Shown here: positions 1 through 10,465 of the stretch, in pieces | Layout: each line of letters opens with the position of its first letter | How positions within the stretch are numbered: the first letter of the stretch is position 1 | NCBI GenBank assembly: GCA_037892935.1 | Contig: JAYXKI010000014.1 | Location: forward strand, 1,317,093 to 1,381,092 | Length of the DNA: 64,000 nucleotides | Reading direction: 5' to 3' | Source: Phlebopus portentosus | Taxonomy: Eukaryota; Basidiomycota; Agaricomycetes; Boletales; Boletinellaceae | Program-made: the position numbers and the translations under genes | Notes under the pieces: generated by a model | The model's input: only the letters and a program-made list of their open reading frames with translations | What the model was told of the DNA's origin: nothing | Database searches by the model: none

Positions 1-376
1 TTCAACGCCGCACGATATTGCACACCAACGAGATACAAGGGTACGCTGAATCCCTGGGTCATTCCGGTGATCGCGTTCTTGAAAGTGTACGTATCGTCCC
101 CTACATTTGTTGTTGCTCCTTCACACCTGGGTCCTCGACTGCAACAGATAGAGTATGAGATTCGGGAAAGGTGAGTTGCACGAAGGGCTTAAGAGGGACG
201 GATGTGGTGCTCAGTGGACCTTTAACAGTTATTTCGGATGGAGAAGGTATGAGGATTGCTTCTGGCGGAACGACGATGAGTGTGCGTCCGATGCGTGAGA
301 CGTGTCCCTGACGACATGTTGATGTACTGAAGAAGCGGGGAAGAGCTGACGGTAGTCGTTGTATTCGCGTGAGCAT
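1..376 (-). CDS. MRPL6: Mitochondrial ribosomal protein uL6m (MRPL6), 5' part, partial and disrupted
   Basis: This is the N-terminal part of a bacterial-type L6 protein of the mitochondrial large ribosomal subunit; the rest lies beyond the window edge. The start at 376 gives a serine/arginine-rich presequence ending in FFSTSTCR, then the L6 signatures SRIGR and ITVKGPLS, and a stretch ending VEDPGVKEQQQM. Family members continue with a WGTxRTL motif, and here the Trp codon is TAG (about position 107). GTIRTL follows in the same frame, but the next conserved block, KNAITGMTQGF and PLYLVGV, is one frame off, so about one base is missing near 88-92. No splice pair explains this. It could be a sequencing error, a pseudogene or a real mutation. 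An ATG at 547 in frame would add an implausible N-terminus. The gene is divergent from the helicase gene, with a 403-bp shared upstream region. Confidence 0.75.
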
Positions 377-779
377 GGTGAAGACGCGAGCGCGTTCAGT
401 GAGTGACGTGACACAACGGCCATCAAAACGGCGTAAAGTGGCAGTGCTTGTGCCTCTGTTAGAAGCTGCTCTGTGCTTACAAAGACTAAAGCAATCCTGT
501 GCAATGGCTGTGTCGAATAGAAGGAAAAAACTAATGTTTCGGGTCACGCTTGTAATAGAAGTGTGATAGTGACTGATGGATTTAACTCGCTTAATGGATT
601 GCGCACAGAACGGACGATTCCTTACGGCATCTTCCTTACGACATCTGTAAAATCCTAAATATCATTTAAATTAATATTGTCAGTCAGAGGCTGAAGTGTA
701 TTATATAAGCAAATTTTAAATTCGTTCGACGAGAAATCCTTCTGTTTATTTTCGATCATCTCAGTCCCAGACTTGCGAT
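377..779. other. Divergent promoter region between MRPL6 and the DHR2-like gene
   Basis: No gene is supported in these 403 bases. They lie between two start codons on opposite strands, so they should hold both promoters. The part next to the helicase gene (roughly 650-750) is AT-rich. Short overlapping ORFs on both strands show no family resemblance. Confidence 0.5.
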
Positions 780-3638
780 ATGGTCGCGTTCGGCGCTGGC
801 GATTCACCAACGGGTGATAGTCTGCCGAGTCTGAGCCAAAGCAAGAAAGTACCACCCCCGCTTGCTAGCTCTACTCCCAAGAAGCGGGTAAATGGTTTCG
901 TTAATGGGAATTCCAGCTCTACAAGCGGTCCCTCAAAGCTCAGCGGGATTAACGGAAATGAAAGTCCATCAAAGAAGAGAAAGGTTGCGTACATGGATGA
1001 AGAGGAGGACTACGGAGAGAGATTTGCGGTTAATGGACGTGCCACCCTCCTAGGAAGTGAAACGAAAGCTCAGAAGTTCCAAGGACTACAAGAACAGCGG
1101 AGACAACTCCCGATCGCGAAAGGTTCCGCAGTTTGCTATCATTTTTTAAGGACTGGTGCTCACATCTCACATTGTACGCAGGCAGAGAGACATTGATTCG
1201 TGAAGTTAGGGAAAACGACACAGTAGTCCTTGTGGGGGAAACAGGTTCGGGGAAAACAACGCGTATGTGCTCTCCCACAGTATTTTGTGTATCTGACATA
1301 TATTCTAGAGGTGCCTCAGTACTTGTTAGAAGCTGATATTTCGAGCAGCGGGCAAATTGGTGTGACACAGCCGCGACGTGTTGCTGCAACTTCGCTTGCT
1401 TCCCGTGTTGCTGACGAACAAGGCGTGGCTCTCGGGAGTCGTGTCGGATACGCAGTGCGTTTCAACGAACGACATGGGCCTGGCACAAAGATAAAATACC
1501 TCACGGATGGTATGCTCTTCCGAGAGCTTCTTGCGGACCCTCTTCTTTCGCGATACAGTGTGATCATTATTGATGAAGCACATGAGAGAACGCTGAACAC
1601 GGACGTTTTACTGGCAAATCTCAAGCGCATCCAGAAGGAGAGGAAGGAGAGGGCAACAGAGAACTTGACAAACAGCGCCAAAGGAAAGGAAATGGCACGG
1701 GAAGACAAACTCCCTTTGAAACTTATAATCATGAGCGCGACACTTGACGCAGAAAAGTTTAGCCGGTTCTTCAATAAGTGCGTCTTTAGAACCCCTGGTC
1801 TTCTTCTACCTAACGTCTCTGTGCAAGTACGAAGATACTCTACGTGAAGGGTCGTCAGCACCCCGTCGAGATATTCCATACAATCAGAAGTCAGCCGGAC
1901 TATGCGGATGCTACCGTTCGAACTTTCTTCCAGATTCATTTAGACTATGAACCCGGAGACGTATTAATATTTCTAGCAGGTACGAGGATGTTGTAGCACG
2001 ACAATATATGACGGTCTCACAGCTTGCACAGGCCAGGAGGACATCGAAGCTGTCCAAGAGTCGATCAAAACGTACTCTAAACAGCTTCCGCTCGGTCAGA
2101 TGAGCGTAAGTACTTATCGGCTCGCTTTGAACCGGCATGAGCTTGCGTTTGGCTAAATATCGTAAGTGTTGCTGTAGGTTTTCACATGTCCGATGTACGC
2201 GAATCTTCCGCAGAACATGCAAACACAAGTCTTCAAGCCCACGTCGTCGGGAGTACGAAAATGTATTCTGGCAACGAATATCGCGGAAACATCCATCACC
2301 ATTCCTGGTGTACGCTACGTGATCGATACAGGGAAACACAAGGAAAAGCGCCACTATGAATATACTGGAGGAGGTGAGCTCTCCTACGACTTTTGAGCCT
2401 CAATATCTGACCGATAGTTTAGGGCTGGATTCGCTAATGACCAAGGACATCTCTAAGTCCTCCGCTATGCAACGTGCTGGTCGCGCCGGCCGTGAGGTAC
2501 GTTTCAATTTCCTACTAAATTCTAAGCAGGACTGACGCCGCCGGAATGTCTTGCCAGGGACCAGGATTTTGCTTCCGGTTATATACTGAGAGTGACTTCC
2601 GAAAAATGGAAAGCACGTATCTACCTGAAATTTTACGGACCAATTTGATGTCGAGTACTTTGCAACTCAAGTGCCTTGGTCAGGATATAAGCTCGCTCGA
2701 CTTTATGGACCCACCGGATCCGGACTCAGGTAAGGCAAAGGAGTGAAATTGAAATTCGGCAATACTGAATGTGCTCTAGTGAGAGCTGCCTATCTGACTC
2801 TCCGCATTGTTGGCGCTCTGGACAAACGGAATGAAGTCACTCAAATTGGTCGCATGATGAACATGTTCCCACTTGAGCCTACGTTGTCGCGAGCATTTGT
2901 TGCTGCTCAGGAGAACGGATGCATTTACGAGATAATTGGCATAGTCTCTGTGCTATCTGCCTCCGCAAACCTTTTCATTGACCCTCCAAAGAATCGGGAA
3001 AAGGCACGAGAAGCTCGCATGGCTTTTCAGGACAATAGCGGAGACCATCTCACAGCACTCAAAACTCTCCGCGCATATGAAGAAATCGTCACCTCCGGAA
3101 AGTCGAAAAGTGCGCGCCGTGCGTGGTGTGAGCAGCACTACGTGAACGAGCGGGCTCTCAGTGAAGCAATCGACATTCAGAAGCAGCTGCGCGGTATATG
3201 CGAAAGGGAAAAACTCGATTGGAATGCAAGCGCTGGTAATGCCATTGAACCTGTGCTTAGGTCACTCCTGGTCGGACTTGTACAGAATACGGCCATTTAT
3301 AGAGAGGAAACAAATGCCTACAGGCAGATCACAAGTAATTCCGTGAGTCGTCTGGTTCCGGCGAGCCATCTAGTACCAAGCTTGCTAACTCTGAGCATGA
3401 CTACAGGCAATGAAGATCCAAATCCATCCGAGCTCTGTCCTTTCTGGCCGTACCCCAAGGGTGATCATGTATGACGAACCTGTATGTATCCAACAAATTT
3501 CTTTTCAGGCGGCGGATTGACTTGATAGGCCAGATTTTCACGAGCAAAATTTATGCCCGTGGTGTTTCTACCATTCCACCGGCTATGCTTTCGATGCTTC
3601 CCGCATTCCAGCCGACGAAAGAGCAAACGAAGAAGTAG
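780..3638 (+). CDS. DHR2: DEAH-box RNA helicase, Dhr2/DHX33-like (ribosome biogenesis)
   Basis: Eleven exons (780-1122, 1182-1262, 1309-1777, 1828-1979, 2032-2105, 2178-2373, 2423-2496, 2558-2729, 2780-3342, 3407-3481, 3534-3638) give 767 residues. A basic, low-complexity N-terminus of about 110 residues precedes the helicase core: GETGSGKT (about 133-140), [37 protein letters not shown] and QRAGRAGR. Winged-helix, ratchet and OB-type C-terminal regions follow, with HPSSVLSG and a final YARG segment. The order and wording fit Dhr2 (yeast) and DHX33 (animals) better than the splicing DEAH proteins. Yeast Dhr2 acts in the nucleolus in 18S rRNA maturation; that role is inferred here. All introns are 46-73 nt and close in frame. 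A second DEAH gene, PRP2, lies at the other end of the window and is clearly a different orthologue. Confidence 0.9.
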
Positions 3639-3963
3639 ACACAGCGCATTCCTGAACTCAGTAATGGGTCTTGAAGGGAACTCTAGAAACACAGTCGCAC
3701 TATTTTTTCCTTACTTCTTGTCCCAGTCACTCTTTCTTTGCACTGTACTTGGCTGGCTTTGTACCTTCAATTTCGCAGATTGATTGTAGTACTACGCAAT
3801 CAATACGTTTGCGGGTCGTGCCGAAAGGAGTAATGACGGAATCGGGAAGGACCGTGAAGTGTGCGTGACGTCAGTAGGGTAGACAGGAGTTCCTGGAGGA
3901 CAGCATATATGCGTCTGCGCAATCACGGGCCCGCATCGAACCCCTTGAGCCTGAACCACCATC
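3639..3963. other. Intergenic, with vip1 promoter
   Basis: These 325 bases separate the helicase stop from the next start. No gene is supported. The second half is the presumed promoter and 5' leader of the RRM gene and contains a palindromic CRE-like site. Confidence 0.4.
3866..3873. promoter_or_regulatory. CRE-like palindrome TGACGTCA
   Basis: A perfect TGACGTCA lies about 90 bp upstream of the vip1-like start codon. This is the consensus for ATF/CREB-type bZIP factors such as fission-yeast Atf1. Function is inferred from motif and position only. Confidence 0.35.
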
Positions 3964-5045
3964 ATGTCTACCAAGTACTACGTTAAAGTCTCAAATCTTT
4001 CTCCCGAAACCTCAAAAGAGAAATTGCACGATTTCTTCACGTACGTGCCACATCCTCTGCATGCTCCAGTCGACGCTTACACCTATCTGCGTTATAATTA
4101 TGATTTGAAACAAAAGATTCTGTGGAAAGTATGTAATCTTAGTCTCTTCTCCGCGAGCGCTCACTGAAATAAATAATGAATAGAATTGAGAGCATCGATT
4201 ATAATGGCACAAATGGTGTTTCGACCGTCTACTTTGAGAAGCCGTCTGCTGTGACCACAGCCTTAATGCTCAACGATGGCACCCTGGACGGCGCAAAGAT
4301 TTCAGTCAAATCTGATGAAGTACATCCGGACGAGGACCAAGAAGAGTCGCAGACAGATGGTGCTCCTTTCACTCAGGCTGATAAGCCCAGGGCTGGCAGT
4401 GAGTTTTCTAGAGAAATACTTGCATCATTATACGTCACTCATTTCTTGACGAACAGTTGCGGCCGAGATTCTAGCCAAGGGATACACGTTGTCGGATCAG
4501 ATTCTGCAGCGTGCTATCGAAGTGGACAGTAAGAATTCGGCATTTCGTAGGATAATGGAAGGTCTCATTTGTTGACTTTGACAGAACAAAAGGGCATCTC
4601 TCAGCGTTTTCTGGCGTACTTCCAACAACTTGATACTACCGTTGGAGCTAAGGCGCTTGGACCTGACCAGACTGTTTCAGGCAAATTGCAAGCCACTTTA
4701 ACGAGTGCCACCGAGCGTGCACGAGAAGTAGATCAACAGAAGGGTCTCTTAAAGAGTATGCACGATGTACGTCGATGGTTATTTTGCGAGAACTAATTTA
4801 TGCAGAGCTAACGTTGTTGATACAATCAGTATTATTCGAAAGCGATTTCTTCTCCGTTCGGTCAGAGAGTTCGAGAATTTTATATGAACACGGAGAAGCA
4901 ACTTAAGGATATTCATGAAGAGGCGCGTCGCATCGCTGACACTCACAAGACCACTCCTCCTACCACAGGTGGATCTACGTCTGAGCAACCGGGCGCAGAA
5001 CAACCTGTTCCTGCTCCAGCTGCAGCTCCTGCTCCTTCGAAATAA
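3964..5045 (+). CDS. vip1: RRM-domain protein, fungal Vip1 family
   Basis: Six exons (3964-4040, 4117-4128, 4184-4398, 4457-4528, 4585-4766, 4830-5045) encode 257 residues. One RRM fills the N-terminus, beginning YYVKVSNLSPETS, with GVSTVYFEKPSAV as the RNP1-like strand. A conserved helical region follows (IAAEILAKGYTLSDQIL, then a DYYSKAISSPFGQRVREFY segment), and the tail is Pro/Ala/Gln-rich. This matches the Vip1 family of fungi, whose exact biochemical role is not well defined. Exon 2 is only 12 nt and supplies the FCGK residues of RRM helix 1/strand 2. Skipping it keeps frame but deletes four core residues. The length equals what I recall for the S. pombe family member. Confidence 0.85.
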
Positions 5046-6380
5046 TAGTATTTACGAGATCTTCTGTCTGTCTGAAACTACGACAGGCAGAACTCGTGCT
5101 TGTGTACAGTAAATCCCGTTACGGTCATAAATTTCGAATCCGATGTTTAACCTCTGCCTGAATTCTATGTCTGGGACTTTCAGAAAGGTCGATTCTTTCA
5201 AATAGTATTTGATCGCGTCTTCCAAAAATGCGGAAGATCAATTTTTGTGATCGACGTCAGAAACACGAGACGTAACGTCGTGACAGACGCGCCGATGCCG
5301 ATGCTTCTTGTGTGCACCATGACCTCTTCGCTTAACTCGTAACTCTTCCCGTACTACGGAAATATACAAGAATCCGCAATGACCAGCTGGTTACGGACCA
5401 TCTGGAAAATCATTTTTTTCTTGGTGGAGTTTGGAAACTCGTCTCTCGGGAGGACATGATCTTGACCTATTGAAAACAGTCATGAGCTCATCCGCTTTTG
5501 CTCCAGACGCGCTCGCGGGAACGTTTCTCAAAGATAATACTGCCGAAATGAGGTATGCCATTGACGCATTCTCCGAGCGAATGCCATGCTGGTGGCAAAA
5601 GGTATTCTACGCCAAGAATGTACTTGTCTGCGCCAAGTTTTTCACATCCAGCGTCGGTCAGATGTTTGAACCAGCGAAAGGTGTAGTTGGGAAGAGTCTT
5701 AGCAAACTAGCATCGAACCGGAATAGATGTTTTTACCTTTTTGCGGGCCTCCGATGCTGATTCAGAATGACGCAATGTAAAGGCTATCTATGTATTCAGC
5801 GATGTTTTGCGACCAAAAAAAAAGGACACATTCGATGGAATACCTCGCTTTCCGATCCATGCCTCCGCTGCAGCTTAATCAGGTCACCATTCAATGGTCT
5901 CGAGAAAGGCGGAATCCCACGCGATGTATTTGCTCGCGAAGATAATCTACAACTTCTCGACGTCTCGGCGGCAAGATGAGGGAAGATCTCGGTTATTCAC
6001 CCTCTCTGAGAAGCCCACGGTCGTCGAGAACTGCGAAGACCGAAGGCTGCTGGAGGTAGCTTCTCGCGTCCATGAGATGAACGAAGAAAGTCTGGTCACA
6101 ACGACCAGGATACTGTCGATGATCAGAGCGTGTCTCGGGTCTCCCTTTTCTCTTGTCTTTCTTTCACGTTGCTGCAATAAGATGCCTCCCAAATTGTTTC
6201 TTATTTCCTTGCAGGCACCTGAAACGCGACAATGCGACAGAAATACTTTCGGACCTCCTCCGAGTCCATCGGCCGAACCCATTTCTCAGATCCCCTGCCT
6301 GATTAGGCATCGAGCCTTCGAATCAGGATGTTGTTGCTTCCCTCCCTCCGAAACCCAGTCCTGTCAGTGCGTCTGCTTTT
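5046..6380 (+). other. Unresolved region with short ORFs, possible unrecognised gene
   Basis: No family is recognised. Two plus-strand open stretches look more protein-like than background. One begins at ATG 5479 (MSSSAFAPDALAG...) and runs to 5760. The other, 5894 to about 6135, contains LLEVASRVHEMNEESLVTTTRIL, vaguely like the SNAP-25/Sec9 N-terminal helix but too weak to call. A GT...AG pair after 6135 could join the second to a short exon near 6215. I could not build one model that links both, so this may be a diverged gene, a decayed gene or chance. Confidence 0.25.
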
Positions 6381-7492
6381 GTGGTGTTATACAGTGAAGC
6401 GATTATTGTCCTGTCAATAAAAGACCCCCCAACTCCGAGATCTTCTACGATCACATTCAAAGAGGAGTACAAGCAAATGGCCAAAGATGCATGGGAACCA
6501 AATATGTACAACTCCGTAGCATCTTTCGTATACTCCAGCAAATTCACAGCTCCATTATTGGAGCTTCTAAGTGCTCAACCTGGAGAGCGAATACTTGACC
6601 TTGGCTGTGGAAGTGGAGAGCTGACGCTTGAGCTGCAAAGGATAGTTGGTGACGGTGGAGTTGTTGTAGGGGTAGATGCGAGCGAGAGCATGGTGAGTAA
6701 ATTAATATTGGGCGAGTTCTATCTGACCGTTTGGTACTCTCGTATGATGATAGATCGGGAGAGCTAGGCAAAATGGCCTTGCGGCAAGCTTCATCTGCGA
6801 CGCACAACAGCTGGAGTTACCACCTTCTCCGAGCATCAAGCAAGACATTTCGAGTGCGCTTCCAGAGTCATTCGACTACAAGTTCGACGCGGTGTTTTCA
6901 AATGCTGCGTTACATTGGTGCAAACGAGATCCGCATGCAGTTATAAGAGGTGCTGCAAACGCTCTTCGAAAGGGAGGCAGATTTGTAGGTGAAATGGGAG
7001 GATTCATGAATACTGTTGGTAAGTACAAATCGTACATAAGAATTGAATAGGATCACAAAACTCTGCGTCTTACAGGAGTTAGATCTGCCATATATACTGT
7101 GTTACGCAGACGCGGGTTTAATCCTCAATCGCTTGATCCATGGTACTTTCCGTCCGTGGAGGATTACAAAGCGGTTAATAAATCGATACCTTTGTATGAC
7201 AACTTCGCGAAAGGTCTGACACAATGCTTCTTTTTGCCAGGTTCTTGTGAGTGCTGGCTTTCGAGTAGAGCATATATCGCTCTCTCCTCGTCTTACTCCG
7301 CTGTCGTCTGATATCATAGACTGGCAACGGACGTTCTGCCGTAATACGTTTTACACGACCCTCAGCGACGCAGAAGCAGAAGAGGTTATGCATGAAGTGC
7401 AAGACATCTGCGCTGTTGACAGCAGGGATGCAAGCGGGACATGGTCAATAATGTATTGCCGCTTGAGGTTCGCTGCATCCCTAGATAAATGA
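6381..7492 (+). CDS. Class I SAM-dependent methyltransferase
   Basis: Four exons (6381-6692, 6754-7018, 7076-7173, 7241-7492) give 308 residues. A second in-frame ATG at 6477 gives 276 and is closer to where homology should start (MAKDAWEPNMYN). The SAM-binding motif I is ILDLGCGSGEL, followed by the acidic VVGVDASESM. Then come FDAVFSNAALHW (motif IV region), LRKGGRFVGEMGGF, and a C-terminal part with SLDPWYFPSVEDY. The arrangement resembles trans-aconitate/UbiE-like methyltransferases of fungi, but the substrate cannot be read from the sequence. The third intron would start with GTTAAT, a weak donor, so the boundary at 7173/7241 is the least certain. Confidence 0.75.
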
Positions 7493-7761
7493 TCATACCT
7501 TCAGTGGTAGAAACAATAACAATCATTTTGAGAAATAGATCAATCAGGCGTCTCATCCTTAACGGCTGGGTGCGGGATTTGTAAGGTAAATCCATCGCTA
7601 GGTCCGAAACAAGAATTAATGTAATTTCGTACAGGTGTTAAATAGTATCTACATGATTGAACACGAGCCTAGGATGATAGATAGACAAGATACCATCAAA
7701 GCGTACAGGATCGATCGCAACATGGCGCAGCCACGGGGCATGTAATTATAGTCAAAATCAT

Positions 7762-8254
7762 TCATAACTCGCCATTGACGTCATCAGCGAAATGTACACG
7801 AGATTGATGACGAGCTCCTAAAGGCAAGGGAGGAAGTTTCTTCGAAAGGACAGGGGAAGCAGTCCGCGACATCTGAGGCAAATCACGATCAGACACAGCT
7901 GAACGAATGGAAATGTATTGTATCCATACATGTGAACTGGATGACCCAGAGTATGTCCATCGTTCATCGGGAATATCGGATGTTGACGTGGAGATTTGTG
8001 AACTCACAGAAGTCGAAGTAGAGGTGTTCGACTGATCAAAATCCCATCGGGCGTTAAACCGTCGGTACGGATGTGTGAAGAAAGTGACAAACGGAACTGA
8101 CCTGTCTTCGAGCTTCTCGTGACTGTCTGTTCGACGCCGGCATCTCTGTGAGAGGAACATCACGCGGGGCGCTGCTGGAGTCCGGAGGAATGAGCGGCGT
8201 GTTCATGAGAAGTAAGAAAGCCTCTGAGATGCTGGAGAATGTGAATGGCGCCAT
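7762..8254 (-). CDS. Small uncharacterised Ser/Thr-rich protein
   Basis: Two exons (8102-8254, 7762-8031) joined by a 70-nt GT...AG intron give 140 residues. The start has a good context (AGAAATGG). The N-terminal third is mildly hydrophobic, the middle is a Ser/Thr-rich low-complexity stretch (STSTSVSSQ), and the tail carries a proline motif (KKLPPLPLG) followed by HFADD. I recognise no domain. The two exons are in different frames and fuse cleanly, which supports a real gene. It converges with the methyltransferase. It could be a basidiomycete-restricted protein. Confidence 0.45.
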
Positions 8255-9801
8255 TTCTGCGGTAGTTTGGGTTTATCCGATCCGAAGGAAATCGAAGCAG
8301 AACTCAACCAGGCGAATACAACAGAGAACAGAAGAGACAAAGAACCACTCTGATGCCGAACAAGTAGCTGGTGCTGCACTGAGAACGCTTGAGAACTGGT
8401 ATATAGGACTATGCTAGAATGCGGTTTGGAGAGACGAGAGTTTATGCAAGGGCATAAAACGAAGTCTTGAGGTGCTTTCCAATTTCATGTTGTGAGGCTG
8501 GCTGCTGTTTGAGGAGTGAAGCGGAGAGGGGCCATTCCACATCGGGTGATCACCCGAACGTCATTCGCGGTGCTGGCCTTTACCATATATGGAAATCGCC
8601 TCTTGTTCTTTTTTTTTTTGTTCTGTTTTGTTTTGCTCTCTCATTTCAAGTTTACATTTTTACGCTCGCTCTTGCTTCGCTGGTGTTCTCATTCGCTTTG
8701 CTAACGAAAATTTTTGACGAAATGCAGCATACTTCGTTGCGTTTTTCAGCGAGATGTCTAACACTTACTTGCCGAAAGTTCGGAACTGCCTTGGTTCAAT
8801 ATTGGTCTCAAAAGAGTGTTTCGAACGCTCTTACTCTTATCAGTCTCCGCGGGAGTTCCTAAACGCCTTGCCAAGGCCAAGACCTTCTATTCTTGTTTAA
8901 CCGTGGCCAATAATGCGATGGGCTACTATTCGATATGGGCACGTAATGACGCCCACAAACGCAGCCTCTGGTCACCAATGTAACCTTCAACTCATCAACG
9001 ACGAACTGTGATTCAGCCCGCGGTGCCTCAGTGTGCAAGGACTCTGCGGTATGGTCTCCGGGTATCTGGCCTTATCTTGACCTCGCTGCCTCCGCGCGGA
9101 GCCGATTTCAAGCTGACCCACCTGTGCATGCGACTTCCGTCTTGCAGGTCACAGGTCGAGGCTCACATAGGGAGCTTTGGCGAAGCCCCAAGCCCTGATT
9201 GCTTCTATTTGTCTGCCAAGCATAATAATCACGCTCCCGCGGATGGTTTCCAATATTTGGGAGATGCAAATGCGTTGTGCTTCGATCTGAATACCGCGGC
9301 GGATTGTGCAGTAAATGCCTTCTGAGATTCGATTGGTAAAAACGAGCAGATCTGAACAGATCTTCCATAGTAGCTACTCAACTTCTTCCACTGTTTAATC
9401 GATGTCTTTCCTTCTTTTTCGCTCACGGACTAGCGTCCTGGCCGACGCGTGAATGATCAATGCTTCTGATGATTTAGGGTAGTCACGCCCGAGACATTGT
9501 CTACTGCTGTGCTGTGACTATCCAGACAAATGGACCTCACCTGCGTTCCGCGACCCGCATCCGAGACAAACCTGAGAGGCTCATCGAGACAGACAAGCGC
9601 CCGTGTCCAGGCGCCGGGTATGCCGCCTTGCCTTGCACAGCGTCATGCAGATGGGTTGATCAGTAGGCCTTTAATAAAGTGACCTCACGACGGAAGTCAC
9701 TCTCTAGCTTTCCCCTGTACCTCGTACATTCTGCGCAGCTCAGATATACTTAAGCCAACAGCGACAGTTATTCTCGCCTCGCGTCGTTCGATCTTCGTAT
9801 C
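8255..9801. other. Gene-poor spacer
   Basis: Only short overlapping ORFs without recognisable domains are present. One plus-strand ORF (9008-9325, 105 codons) has ordinary composition but no family match that I can name. A thymidine run lies near 8610-8640. Nothing here supports an RNA gene or a complete mobile element. Confidence 0.4.
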
Positions 9802-10465
9802 ATGACTCATTTGCATTCTCCTCCGTCTCCGCCGCATGCCCAGGCGCGCGATCACGCGCAGCATCAGGCGATAGAGGGCCGCGTCTCTCGCCCATCTCTT
9901 TCCGTCCCGGATCTAGCTCGTACTCATATTCCATCTGCGTGGTATAATAAGCGGGCCGCTGACGAAGAAGACGACGATGGATTTGAATCCGATGCTACTA
10001 TTGACCTTGAGAGAGGTTTATCGAGCACAATCTTGAAGGGTGCACCGCCTTTGCAACGCATGTCAAGCGACTATGAACGTGTGATCCTGCGCTCTCTACG
10101 TCGAGGGAAAGCGACTGCTTATGCGTGCGCTTGTTCCCTCGGCGGACGCAAAATTCGAAGGAGTTCGTGGCAACGTACGAATTGGGCCTCTGAGAGTTCT
10201 TCAAGCGAACGTGACTATGAATCATTGTCGGACGAGGAAGCGGAAGATTCGCGACTGGCGACTGAGCATTCATCCTTGTCGATATGCGACGAAACATCAG
10301 TGAGCATATTTTCATTCCCACTCAGTTACAGTATTTAGTGACGTGGAATATGTTATCTTGCAGAAGGAGCTCCTAGCAAAGAAAGCAGAAAGTGCTGTAG
10401 AAGCGAACACACACAATGAGCATAGGGACATGTTTCATATTCGGGACAAGGTCGATGTCGTTTGA
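9802..10465 (+). CDS. Uncharacterised acidic/basic low-complexity protein
   Basis: Two exons (9802-10299, 10364-10465) with a 64-nt intron encode 199 residues. The protein starts with a His/Pro-rich segment (HSPPSPPHAQ), then an acidic patch (DEEDDDGFESD), a basic stretch (RSLRRGKATAY), a second Ser/acidic patch (SLSDEEAED) and a charged C-terminus. No domain is recognised. The intron is flanked in phase 0 and both exons are open, which supports the model. The alternating charge and lack of hydrophobic segments suggest a soluble, largely disordered, possibly nuclear protein. Confidence 0.5.
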
